Below are positions 17,435 through 26,597 of a stretch of DNA of 26,597 nucleotides, in pieces. The DNA is taken from positions 2,511,642 through 2,538,238 of the forward strand of contig BFEA01000065.1 in assembly GCA_003427395.1 (NCBI GenBank), written 5' to 3'. The notes beneath the pieces are model-generated. The model saw only the letters and a program-made list of their open reading frames with translations. It was not told where the DNA came from and did not search any database. Within the stretch, counting starts at the first letter, position 1. Each line of letters starts with the position of its first letter. This DNA comes from Chara braunii (taxonomy: Eukaryota; Streptophyta; Charophyceae; Charales; Characeae). Position numbers and translations under genes: made by a program.

Positions 17435-17924
17435 GAGAAACAAAACACTGCTGGTTCTGAGCTACAGACGGGAAGGCAGCAGCGAGATACAGATGCGTCG
17501 ACGACTTCGTGCTGGAGTGAATAGCTTCAAGACAGCAGCGAAAGACCCGACTACGAGATAAGTTTGGCGGAGTTCCTGTTCACGTCACACCACACAGATT
17601 ACTGAAGGTAATAGTAACTTACTAGTTCTCAAGCAACTATGCTCACGGAGATGGCGAAGGAGAAGCGTTCGCCTTCCGCTTTTCGTTATTGCAAGCTTGC
17701 CTGGCCATTTGACATGTGATTGTTTTTCGTTGGAATTCACACGTCCAAACCGCGAGCGCTACCTCCCTACGGTAGGTGCCTGGAGCAGCTCGTTCACAAC
17801 GAGGGCCATTCATTCACGGAATCGCCGTTGTTGCCCTCGATTTCATCGTTAGCTCAGAAGGCCCCATACAATTTCGTCGGCGGCGTCGCTCTCCAGTTCG
17901 CCACTGCTCTGACTGACCTGGAGC

Positions 17925-18102
17925 ATGGTCCCACTCGCAACGCGGGAACCGGATTACGATCCTGAATCTGGGCGTGTTTAACGCAGAGATGCAGAAAAGG
18001 AGTTCAAATCTCGACTTTCTGCACTTGTCCACAAACGCGGCCAAATAAAAAAATTAAGGCGTTCAATCCAATCCTCTTTCCTAGCGGGACCTCGCCCCCT
18101 GT
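17925..18102 (+). mobile_element. MITE family B, copy 4 (diverged)
   Basis: GGTCCCACTCGC on the left, CCTGAATCTGGGCGTGTTTA, an internal CTTTCTGCACTTGTCC, and a right end TTCCTAGCGGGACCTCGCCC. The right subterminal arm is degraded. Confidence 0.75.
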
Positions 18103-18220
18103 TCGGGCGCCGCCTGCATTTCACTTTCACAGCAACGAACAATGCTGACTGCCGCCTGTCTCTAACGGCTCGATTTCTTCGCCAGCCCGCAATTCGATTT
18201 TCGCATGGCAATGCCTTCAC

Positions 18221-18322
18221 CGGGGGGCTAGGTTCCACTTACACGAATTAAGCGATATTGACCGTAGATAGCAAAGATCAACGGCCATATTCTCGTAATC
18301 CGTGCAATTGGGACCTTGCCCC
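18221..18322 (+). mobile_element. MITE family C, copy 3
   Basis: CGGGGGGCTAGGTTCCACTT to AATTGGGACCTTGCCCCG, with the family interior GATATTGACCGTAGATAGC. It is a nearly full-length copy. Confidence 0.9.
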
Positions 18323-18479
18323 GCCTTCACGGCCGTTCCCCTTCGCCAGGCCGAAATTTTTTGCTTTTTCTGCCGAGCCTTGTGGTACCCCAATGCCGTT
18401 GTCTCTTCATCTGAACACACGGTAAAATACCTACGGTGCATGATCTGTATTATTTGTAAGGCAATTGCACTCAGGTGCA

Positions 18480-18625
18480 CTCGTCAGAGAAGGGCAGCCG
18501 ATAAAATACATAGATCTTGAAGAATATATGTATGTAATTTGTCGCACGTCAAGGAGGGGCAGTGGACAAAATAGACAGTCTAGTCATCATAGAGGGGCAA
18601 TCGCCAAAATACTCTCGATTTCAAG
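18480..18625. repeat. Diverged short repeat (GAGGGGCAGNNGACAAAATA)
   Basis: GAGAAGGGCAGCCGATAAAA (18485), AGGAGGGGCAGTGGACAAAA (18551) and TAGAGGGGCAATCGCCAAAA (18589) are three diverged units about 40-65 bp apart. Confidence 0.6.
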
Positions 18626-19161
18626 TTGAGGCCCCGCTCTCTGGGGTCCACCAGCCCGCCGAGGCTGCTGCTCATGTGATGTGAATGTGTTAAGTACCAA
18701 CGGTAACCTGAAGTGTTCGGACCCCTTCCGTCGCTCGTCTCATCTCTGTCCCTTTTCAGGGAGTACTACCACTATCTTAAATGTACCCGACCGCAGTTAC
18801 GGCCTGACTTATATGCATCTGGGCACAATTCGGTCCAGAAACAAGTAACAAGTTGCTACCGTAGTGTGAGTATGCCCTCAGGCCCGCCTTCCGGCTGTCT
18901 CTGCTCCGTTTTCTGCCTTTTGGTTTGCTCTTTGAAATTGCAAATCCATCCCCCACCACCCACCGCCGTGTCCGCACTAACGGCACATCGACAACGGCTA
19001 AAACGCACCCGTTCTTCAGAATTATTTTATTTTATTCTTTTCACATTTGATTCATGGAGATTCGAACCGTGGACTGCATTTCATTTTTTACTTTTTTTCG
19101 GAAAGGGTGGCCTGCATTTCAATTCAACAGTTCATGGATGCACGAACTGACAGACGCTTAT

Positions 19162-19266
19162 GCTGGGACAAGGTCCCACTTGCACGGATTACGAGAATCT
19201 GGCCGTCGATCTTTGTTATCGACGGTCAATATCGCTTAATTCGTGCAAGTGGGACCTAGCCCCCGG
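19162..19266 (-). mobile_element. MITE family C, copy 4 (inverted)
   Basis: AAGGTCCCACTTGCACGGAT ... GTGCAAGTGGGACCTAGCCC is the reverse orientation of the other copies. The centre forms a short perfect stem, GTCGAT...TTATCGAC. Confidence 0.9.
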
Positions 19267-19387
19267 ATGGAATGCACTTAGTGAGCTAGGCCCGTTGGTT
19301 CGCGCACCCATTCCGTTTCCAGGGCGAACTACTCTTTTTTTTTTTTGTTTTTTTTTTTAGCGAACTAACTACTCCTTCGCACACATC

Positions 19388-19507
19388 TGGACATGTTCGT
19401 GGAGATATGCAGAAAATTGTGACTGATCTGCTCTTCTGCATGTCTGCTTGGAACAGATCCAGATCCAGCCCCTTTTTCCAACCCTCTTTGCCAGTGGGAT
19501 CTGGCCA
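19388..19507 (+). mobile_element. MITE family B, copy 5 (5'-truncated)
   Basis: CTGGACATGTTCGTGGAGAT, TTCTGCATGTCTGC and a right end TTTGCCAGTGGGATCTGGCC. A T-rich tract precedes it, and the left terminus is absent. Confidence 0.65.
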
Positions 19508-19509
19508 TA

Positions 19510-20350
19510 AAACGCCTTGTCCAATCACCACGGAAAGGACAAAAGTCCGTCGTCTACCTCAGCACCCAGTTGAGGAAAAAGATCAAGAAAAGAACTTCGT
19601 TGGTCCATACAGACCGATTAAAATAAAAAATAAAAAAAAATACAGACCGATTCGCCGTACCAACCATCGCTGCGACTGAGCGGGTTGCCAGCGCCGACTC
19701 TATGGCCGACCCAGAATCGCCTAGCCTATCGCCGCCCCGGTTGTCATCAGCGTTTCTCGCACGGATCTGCGCCACATGCGCGCGTCGCGAGTCCCGCCAC
19801 AGCACCTGTCGCTCTTTGTTCTTGTTTTCTTTATGGGTAAATTGCACCTGTACCCGTACCCGGTGCGAACGGTCCCTATACCCAGGCCGAGTGCTCATCT
19901 TGCATTTACATGCCCTCCCCCTGTCGCCATACCTCCAAAGCAGCACCGTAGTGACGCCGCCGCCAGCCGAGGTAAGCCTCCTCTCCCCCTCTTCCGCACC
20001 CTCCTCATCTTCCCCCTCCTTTACAAGGGCCCCTCCCTTTCTGTCTGGCTTGCCCCTCCTCGACAGGTCTGGTTCTTCATCCTTTCTTTTTTTTTTACCG
20101 GACTGGGAACGGAGGCCCGGAATCCCTCCGCAAACAACCCAGAATAGCGGGGCCATTACCCAGCTTTGGATTGTGCTGGAAACCGAGTTCAGTGCACCAT
20201 GCGTCCTCAGTTCATTTACCCTCACCTGGTTTCACCTAGGCACTTTTCTCCGACCTTGGAGCCAAGACCCTGCAACCTCACGCATGGACATATGCGGGCG
20301 TTGACGGATCCACAGCTAGACACACCAACCCCTTGGGATGCTAAATGGTA
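19510..20350. other. Ambiguous open region, both strands
   Basis: Frames of 200 residues on plus (19702-20304) and 223 on minus (19554-20225) overlap almost entirely and are low complexity. The plus strand has donor-like sites GAG|GTAAGC (19972) and AATG|GTAAGA (20347), so short exons are possible, but no domain is recognisable. Confidence 0.3.
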
Positions 20351-20449
20351 AGAATTACAGACACTGCCTGTACCACCGAGGGGTTAGTCCAGCGTTGATG
20401 TATGTTCGGTCTAGACTATGATTGGTTTGCTTCGGTCCATGTTTTGTTT

Positions 20450-22523
20450 TGTTTTTTTGTTTTTTTTTTAAGCAAAATTCAAAAACCAACTCAGAAAAAA
20501 ACACCTAATCAATCCTCTTTACCTCACTCCAGCAAGACTTACTGCAGCAGAGCCACCATCTCCGCTGCCGCTATACCCTATTTCCATCCTACCAGCTAGC
20601 CCCCTCACTAGCAGGACGTGTGATATCCCACCATCTCTTTCTCCCACTCACCTTTTTTGAGCTTGGAAATTTGGGGTACCGGGGCCGTCACCCAGCTTCG
20701 GCTCAGAAAGTTAAAGCTACTTTTTTTGCTGAGAACCGGGCTCAGCGTCCCTCACATGAAACTGAAGATGATGATGATGATGATGCTAATGATGTTTATG
20801 CTAATGTAGTGGACTATGCTATATCAGTTATTCTGGCCTCCTAAACTTAGCGTAACTCCTAGCCTTCCTTGAACCAGGACTTTAATAGCTCAGAGACAAT
20901 CCCAACCAAACCAACGTCTCCCATAGTTGATCTCTTCTCGCCACCTAGCAGCCCCCCCCGGTTCACCACTGGATTGCCTTCCTCCCTTGGCAAAACCCAG
21001 ATCTCTCTACAAGACCTCACGCTCCTGCAAATTGCAGGTCATAGGGCAACGCCCCAGTTCCGGCCAGCGTCGTTCTGGCATCGACAAACCAGGGGCACAG
21101 AACAGAGCAACTCTGCGGATATCAGTCCGGGCTCGACCCTCTCTAAACTCCTCTATCCCAGATATGTACGAAAGCTAGATGCTACCACAAATCCAGAACA
21201 CCAAAAAGCTTGATATAGCATAACAAAGATGAGGTATGAGAAATAGACTGCGAAGATCCTCAAAAGCTCGAAAACCCTCGAACTCCCTAACCAACCCTTC
21301 CAAAATTCCTCAAAATTGCCTTACTCCCTGTCGAGCTCTTCCAGGCCTCACGCCCCCACTTTCTGCTAGGTTACAGGGCAACACAACTCACCCGAGCTCC
21401 GCCCAGCGTCATCCCTACAGCAAACTTTGGTTGTGCCGTAAGATGCCAAACCCAAAGCATCCCCAGATCACTCCACTAGGCCTCACGCTCCTGCTTCAAC
21501 AGATTACAGGGCAACACCCTAGCACCGGCCAGCGTCGTTCTGGCATCGAACCACCGCAGATCACCAAGTATAGCAACATCAAGGTAACCCCGAAGAAGTT
21601 ACTAGGAGTCCCAGAATCCTAAGCACTCTTAGGTCCCTCTGACATAAAATTTTAGTAAGAATTGCACAAACAACAGAAAACCTGCCCTCCCCGCAACTAT
21701 TGAAGAAAACCACATGTCTCGTATTCAGTCCTCGATCTAACACACGGCTGGTCGCATACCCTCCCATGTTGGAGTTACAGGACACTACCAAGCCCCGGTA
21801 CCGACCAACCTAATATAGATGGTCATGAATGTCTTCCTCCCTCGGCAACTCCCCATAGCCGCACGCCCCTATGGTACCAGGGATAAACCCCAGCTACGGC
21901 CACATCGAAAGTGCTGGTTTTGTCTTCCTCCCTCGACAGAACTCCCTAAACCTCATGCTCCTCCAGGTCACAGAGCAAAACACTCCAGCACCGGCCTGCG
22001 TCGTCCCAGCCCCTTCCTTCTGACCTACTATCAAAACCCATGGCTCCCTCTATATTGCCCCCCCTTCCCACCTCTTACCCAACAACCCTCTTGGAGATCT
22101 ATCTATGGAAAATAAGAACGTGAAAATGAGCCCATCGGCCTATACGAAAGAAGTCTCAGTAAGTAAATCTATCTGAAGAAAGAAGTTGATTGCACACACC
22201 TCCCAAGCCCATCCAACCTTACTCCGGTAAGACTTACTGCAGTGGAGCCACCATCTCCCCTGCTGCGATACACTATTTCCACTCTGCAGTTCAAGTTAGC
22301 CCCTTCCCGCAGAGCGCGTCCTTTCCCCCCATCATACCATCGTAACCCCTGCAACCAGTACCTTCCTTAGATGAAAAGATAGGATGTACAACCTTCTGAT
22401 TTTTTCCAATTAGCATACGTATGATTTTTTCCAATTAGCATACCCTTCAAATTTGCAATAAAAGCTCAGCTGTAGAAAAAAAAAATAAAAAAAAAAACAA
22501 AAAAAAAAAAAAAAAAAAAAAAA
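20450..22523 (+). mobile_element. Internally repetitive retroposon-like sequence with poly(A)
   Basis: Diverged modules recur: CCAGNNCCGGCCAGCGTCGT-like words near 21047, 21392, 21515 and 21980, and CCTCACGCTCCTGC near 21025 and 21481. A longer pair, AGACTTACTGCAGCAGAGCC (20534) and AGACTTACTGCAGTGGAGCC (22230), is separated by about 1.7 kb. The 3' end has AATAAA at 22457 and an A-rich run at 22475-22523. This fits a retroposed polyadenylated transcript or a LINE 3' end, but no reverse-transcriptase frame is visible and the 5' limit is a guess. Confidence 0.45.
22397..22446. repeat. 25-bp tandem duplication before the poly(A) signal
   Basis: TGATTTTTTCCAATTAGCAT occurs at 22397 and 22422, each followed by AC. 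Confidence 0.93.
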
Positions 22524-22524
22524 C

Positions 22525-23480
22525 GAATCTGTCTGGAGTATCTTTTTAAGGTTAAAATTTGAGATGAGATTACGATGAAATTAGGATGCGATCGTGTAAG
22601 AGTATCCCGTAAATTGTTCAATATTAAAATCACAAATATAAAAAAACAAGAAAGTAATTTGGATTGTAATTCCGATCATAGTAAAAGCCGTTATTGAAAA
22701 TAGTAACTATATGGCAAGTGGATAATATAATTTTCGCCGAAAATCACGAAATTCACAGGAAATCGCCTCAAGCAATCTCAGGCGTATCAAGAAAAAAAAC
22801 ATCTGAATATCCACAAAAAATCAGTCCAAACCAGCTGATAATCCAACGTAAAAAATAAACAAGAACATACCAGATGATCAACCTGTGAAATAACAAATCG
22901 AAAATCAGTTAAAAGAACCTTAGTAAACATCAAATTACGAGACGCAGGTAGACCTAAAGAAAACCTTCAATCAGAGCGCACGAAATTTCGAAAGAGGTTT
23001 AGGAAGACTTCCAACCCTGACGATACCAAACATGATGCCCCTTCCAACACACCCCTTCCCCCTCACAACCTCACCTCCCCCTTCATCGGCTCCCTTCTTC
23101 AGGTCCTCGCAACTCAACCTCATGCTGGCTAAATAATCACCTCGTCGATAAAAGGTCGAAGGATGAAGATTCTCAGACCACAACAAAACTCACGTTCTCC
23201 AGTGGATTATGCTGCGTTGTAAACTAAACTATTTAACCCGCCAATAGTCGTTCACAGGTAGTCCCGAAGGTGTCAGGGGCACGCAAGATAAAGCACCTTG
23301 ATATCCCTCCTTTGAACGTGATGCTCCCTCTTACACAACCTTCCTCTTATACTCAATATAAGAGTCGCATCACCTCCCACCATAGCCCTCCTCCCCATGT
23401 GAAATCGCACGAATCAAACGTCAAGATAAAAATATGGAAAAACACCGCCCAGCAACTTTCGGACACGTCCGCCAGATAGC
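22525..23480. other. AT-rich unique sequence, no gene recognised
   Basis: Base composition shifts to AT-rich just after the poly(A) run. A 71-codon minus-strand frame (22971-23186) has no motif. Confidence 0.5.
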
Positions 23481-23559
23481 GTAACCCACCTCAGCTAACG
23501 ACAGAAAAACAACAGAGGAGGATAGTGCACAGCCATGAAGAAACACAGTGAAGGAGCGA

Positions 23560-23840
23560 TGCATAATCCCTCCTCACCATCATCTCCCCCTCGCGCCGCT
23601 CATCTCCGTAGACGCACCGTTCGTCCCCGTGTGAACGCGTCGTTTCAAAATCAGTGCACGAAGCTCCGGCCGCGCCTAGTCTCGTTATAACCACCAAAAT
23701 CCACACGACCGTCCTCACCTCGTGCCATGCTGCACCCCTCACGATATCCCTCCTCATCATCGCCTCTCCCTCGCGTCGTCCGTCTCCGTGAATAGACGCG
23801 CTGTTCGTCTCCATGTGAACGTGCCGTTCCGAAGGCGGTG
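23560..23840. repeat. Diverged 180-bp tandem duplication
   Basis: ATCCCTCCTCACCATCATCT (23567) and ATCCCTCCTCATCATCGCCT (23746), each followed by CCCTCGCG, TCTCCGT, AGACGC and a GTTCGTC...TGTGAACG block. Period is about 180 bp. Open frames on both strands follow this duplication. Confidence 0.85.
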
Positions 23841-24114
23841 CTTCGATTCAAACGGGGTACAACGTTCCATGCAGCGCTGCGCCTCACTCGTGTTTTTGAA
23901 TTCTACAATCTTCGTGGTCTTCTTGGTCCATGGTTGTTCTGATGATTGTGCAGTTGTTTCCCTGTCACGTACAATGCATAAACCAGACTAGTTGTCACTG
24001 TAGCTCAGTCATTTTGTGCTGAGTATTGTATGGAAGAGGTTGACAGTTCGAAATTGGATCACATTGACGTAAGCGATATACAAAGTGTTGTTGTCTATCC
24101 TCCTTGCCCATGGT

Positions 24115-24480
24115 CGCAGGTATCTTGGTCTAACGGAATGGGCTCCAGGTATTCGCCCTGGGTTCAGTTGTCGATGGCATCCCAGTTACCTCAGTACTTG
24201 CTTGTCGGGGTGTTGGAACAGTCTCCAGGTATTAGCTCTGGATTCAATTGAGGCTGGAATAATAGTTAATTTAATACGACCTTCTCGGGGTACTAGAACG
24301 GGCTTAAAGTGCTGGATTTGGGGGGTCCAGTCATGGTTGATACAACAGTTACCTTCCTACAAACTTATTGCGGTACCGAAACGGTGGCTGGCGTAACTCT
24401 CACCTCAATATAGACTTATCGAGGTACCGGAACGGACTCCAGGTACGGTCTAGGGTCCAAATTAGTGTGGCTGTGACGCC
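24115..24480 (+). repeat. Diverged repeats with a period near 78 bp (spacer-like)
   Basis: CGGAATGGGCTCCAGGTATT, TTGGAACAGTCTCCAGGTAT, TACTAGAACGGGCTTAAAGT, TACCGAAACGGTGGCTGG and TACCGGAACGGACTCCAGGT begin successive units. They lie directly upstream of the rRNA-like region. Confidence 0.7.
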
Positions 24481-24914
24481 CAACCACACGCCCAACGCGG
24501 CTTCCTGTTTTCGGAGTAAGAAGGGGTCCGAAAGTGCGTAGCAGGGGTGTGCAAAGGATTTTTGGAAAGTGGGGTTGAGTCCCAGGTCGGAACTGGGATC
24601 TCAGGTGTCAATTTTGAAGGACAGGAGTGCAAGTGACGCAGTGAGGAACCAGGTTCCCTGTCCCACTTCTCATAACCAAGTGACTATGTCCAACGGCCTC
24701 GTCGCCTAGGCCGAATTTGAATCTTGTGGACCGGGGGAACACAAAGGCTATCCCTCTGGGCCAACGTTTGTCACCGGCAGGTCTCACAAATCTCAAAGTC
24801 CGACGTGGACAACCTCAGTCAGAGGCTATGCTCTCGATGCTCAGCCTCGGAACGGGTCCGTCGGACGAACCTCGCGACTCGGTAGGAATTGTATTGTTGG
24901 CACTCATAGCACAG

Positions 24915-25154
24915 TCTTCGTGGCCAGTAGGGGGTTATTGCGATCCAGGGAACAACTACGAGAGTAAAAAATTCATTTAGGTGTTTTCATGCGCTCTTCG
25001 TGGCCAGTAGGGGGGTATTGCGATCCAGGGAACAATTACCAGAGTAAAACATTCATTTAGGTGTTTTCATGCGCTCTTCGTGGCCAGTAGGGGGTTATTG
25101 TGATCCAGGGAACAACTATCAGAGTAAAACATTCATTTAGGTGCTTTCAGACAG
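24915..25154 (+). repeat. 80-bp tandem repeat, three units
   Basis: TCTTCGTGGCCAGTAGGGGG starts units at 24915, 24995 and 25075, each with GATCCAGGGAACAA and ATTCATTTAGGTG. Units differ at only a few positions. Confidence 0.95.
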
Positions 25155-25494
25155 TAGTGTTTTCAGTAGATTCGCGCGTCTCGTAGTACCTGTTTATTTA
25201 GGTGTCCGTTAATGCTAGACCCAGCCTTGGGCCGAGCACTATTGGTTGCAGCGTTGGATTTTCATGAGAGAGATTAATGGATCGAGACTAAGTGGGGACG
25301 TCACGAGAATATCAGAGTAGTGCAAAGGGATCGAGGGGTTGAGGGCCCGGCGGGGCTATCCCCCTTGGTTTTGCCGTTGGCGGCATCTGAATGATGCTAG
25401 CGGTTCTTCAGTTTTCGTGTGTCGTTTTTGTGACGGTTAAAAACTTTATAAAAAGATTTCTTTATCGTTGTTTTATATTTATTTTTATGCTCTA

Positions 25495-25522
25495 ACGTTC
25501 TTTGAATTAGACGCACATTGGT
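25495..25522 (+). other. 5.8S rRNA 3'-end-like fragment
   Basis: GTTCTTTGAA and CGCACATTG, the conserved 3' end of 5.8S (CTTTGAACGCACATTG), occur here split by five extra bases. It lies about 110 bp before the 28S-like segment. Confidence 0.3.
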
Positions 25523-25599
25523 TTGGGGGCCGTCACAACGGTCGAGGACTTTGAGCATGTGGTTTTGATGTTTGACCGGCGGGTTCCTGCGTATTCGGG

Positions 25600-26190
25600 A
25601 TATCGGCGAGATTCCTCAGGCCTTGCCATATTGAAACACGGACCAAGGAAGTCAATGAGTATGCAAGTCGGTGGGTGATTAGCTGCGAGGCGGAACGACA
25701 TTGGGTGTCATGGGCCTAACGGGGGCGTTCAGCCTAGTGGCCCGAGACCTGGTATGAGAGGTTTGAGAGTGAGTTTGCCCGTTAGGGCACGGAACTATGC
25801 CCGGGCGCAATAGTGAGGAGTGGCTTATGACATTGTGGGGAGGCCACTGCGATGCATCGGCAAGCCACGGGCCATAAGGAACCCCCTTCCCATGTTGGTT
25901 CTCTACTACCACTAGGATCCGCCCGGAGGACTACTTCCCCAAGGCTCATACCACAGTGTGCGTGGGGTAAGTGCCCCCGATTTCGTGATCTGTTGTGAAA
26001 GGGGTAAGTGGGAGTAAGCCCATTGGGGGCCAGAGGAGGTGGTCGGCTCAACCGGAGTAAAGCGGGCAAGGGGAGGCTGGAGCGGGCTGGTAGCGAAACC
26101 AGTTAGGCGCACTGCTATCGAACAGGGTGTAGGGGTGAAAGATTAATCGACCGGTTTGGTACTCGATCGATTTCGGAATACCGCCCACGA
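25600..26190 (+). rRNA. Diverged nuclear LSU (28S) rRNA-like segment, likely pseudogene
   Basis: Three conserved 28S words occur in order: TTGAAACACGGACCAAGGA (25631), GGAACTATGCCCGGGC (25791) and GGTGTAGGGGTGAAAGATTA then ATCGACC (26127). The first-to-second distance (about 160 nt) fits ordinary 28S. Second to third is about 330 nt where roughly 100 nt is usual, so about 200 nt is inserted. The CCCGAAAGATGGTG motif before the second word is largely missing. After 26185 the match fades. Upstream 28S domains and 18S are not recognisable. The words are eukaryotic rather than bacterial or organellar. Confidence 0.65.
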
Positions 26191-26538
26191 TGAGTCTGAT
26201 CAGAATGTGTTGGACGTTGCGGGGCCGCTGTGGCCGGATGCGGCGTCATTACTGTGTGATTCGTAGACTGCGCCCGAGGGAAAACGATTGAAAAACAACG
26301 ATGCATGCTTCATTATTTTGGCGGAAGATTCATTGAATTTTGCTCATCCTATCGACGATAGAGATGTGGAGCTAGTTGAGGGGATTGAAGACTTACCTCT
26401 TGCCTGGTGCGTTGCTCAATATGTCGGTGGGAGCATCCTCGATCGATCTCGCTGCAGGCACCGCTTGGGAAACACGATGTATGTAGCCGTGTTATAAAGG
26501 AAGATTCAGATTTTTTTTCAGAGACGCGTATGTCGGTG

Positions 26539-26597
<59 letters not shown>
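26539..26597. repeat. (TA)n microsatellite at window end
   Basis: Uninterrupted TA repeats reach the last base. Confidence 0.97.

Noticed and set aside
17102-17524. Leu-Ser and Arg-Glu repeat proteins
   Set aside because: Pure translation of the CT/GA microsatellite; only the part downstream of ATG 17233 on the minus strand is kept as a candidate exon.
19554-20304. Long overlapping frames of 223 aa (minus) and 200 aa (plus)
   Set aside because: They cover the same DNA on opposite strands, are low complexity (Lys/Arg/Glu or Ser/Pro/Leu) and show no domain; reported only as an ambiguous region.
20518-22300. Direct repeats about 1.7 kb apart as LTRs
   Set aside because: The shared stretch is only about 85 bp and diverged, lacks TG...CA ends, primer-binding site and polypurine tract, and several other modules recur inside.
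24608-24980. Overlapping frames of 62 and 87 aa before the 80-bp repeats
   Set aside because: One frame runs into the tandem repeat and neither has a motif; the region fits rDNA-spacer-like sequence better.

Overview
This window is nuclear DNA from a eukaryote that is gene-poor and rich in repeats. The evidence is GT-AG introns from about 90 nt to about 2.9 kb, snRNA-like sequences, tRNA-headed SINEs with A-tails, several MITE families, long (CT)n and (CA)n tracts (two interrupted by an N) and a diverged nuclear-type LSU rRNA fragment. The U6-like segment has the plant/algal-type 5' end (CTTCGGGACATCCG). With the long repeat-filled introns this would fit an alga, for example a stramenopile, but I cannot assign the lineage from this sequence.

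The best-supported gene is on the minus strand. It is a SIVA-family zinc-binding protein with exons at 13198-13519, 11840-11917 and 8661-8970, plus a tentative upstream exon at 13624-13690. Reading phase is kept at every junction, and the joined exons rebuild the CxxC ladder of the SIVA C-terminal domain. Its two large introns (1.28 kb and 2.87 kb) carry MITEs, SINEs, tandem duplications and a microsatellite. A second minus-strand candidate is a two-exon, 61-residue protein (16957-17051 and 17143-17233). Its ATG lies about 13 nt downstream of a long (GA)n tract. I do not recognise its family.

Layout: 1-2100 holds a CT tract, two U6-like fragments, a SINE head, a U2-like 5' domain and GC-rich minisatellites. 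2200-5450 holds MITEs of three families (A, B, C), a minus-strand SINE and a possible reverse-transcriptase motif. 5450-7500 holds short tandem repeats and no convincing gene. 7500-13700 is the SIVA locus and its downstream flank. 13700-17050 is C-rich degenerate repeat sequence plus MITEs. 17052-19510 holds the 61-aa gene's intron and first exon, the large microsatellite and more B and C MITEs. 19510-22525 is degenerate internally repetitive sequence ending in AATAAA and a poly(A) run, which looks like a retroposed transcript. 22525-24100 is AT-rich and then duplicated sequence. 24100-25160 holds arrays with a period near 80 bp, like rDNA spacer repeats. 25500-26190 is the diverged LSU rRNA-like segment, and the window ends in a (TA)n tract.

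Most long open frames here are translations of microsatellites, MITEs or C-rich repeats and should not be taken as genes. No bacterial-style operon, CRISPR array or intact transposase gene was seen.
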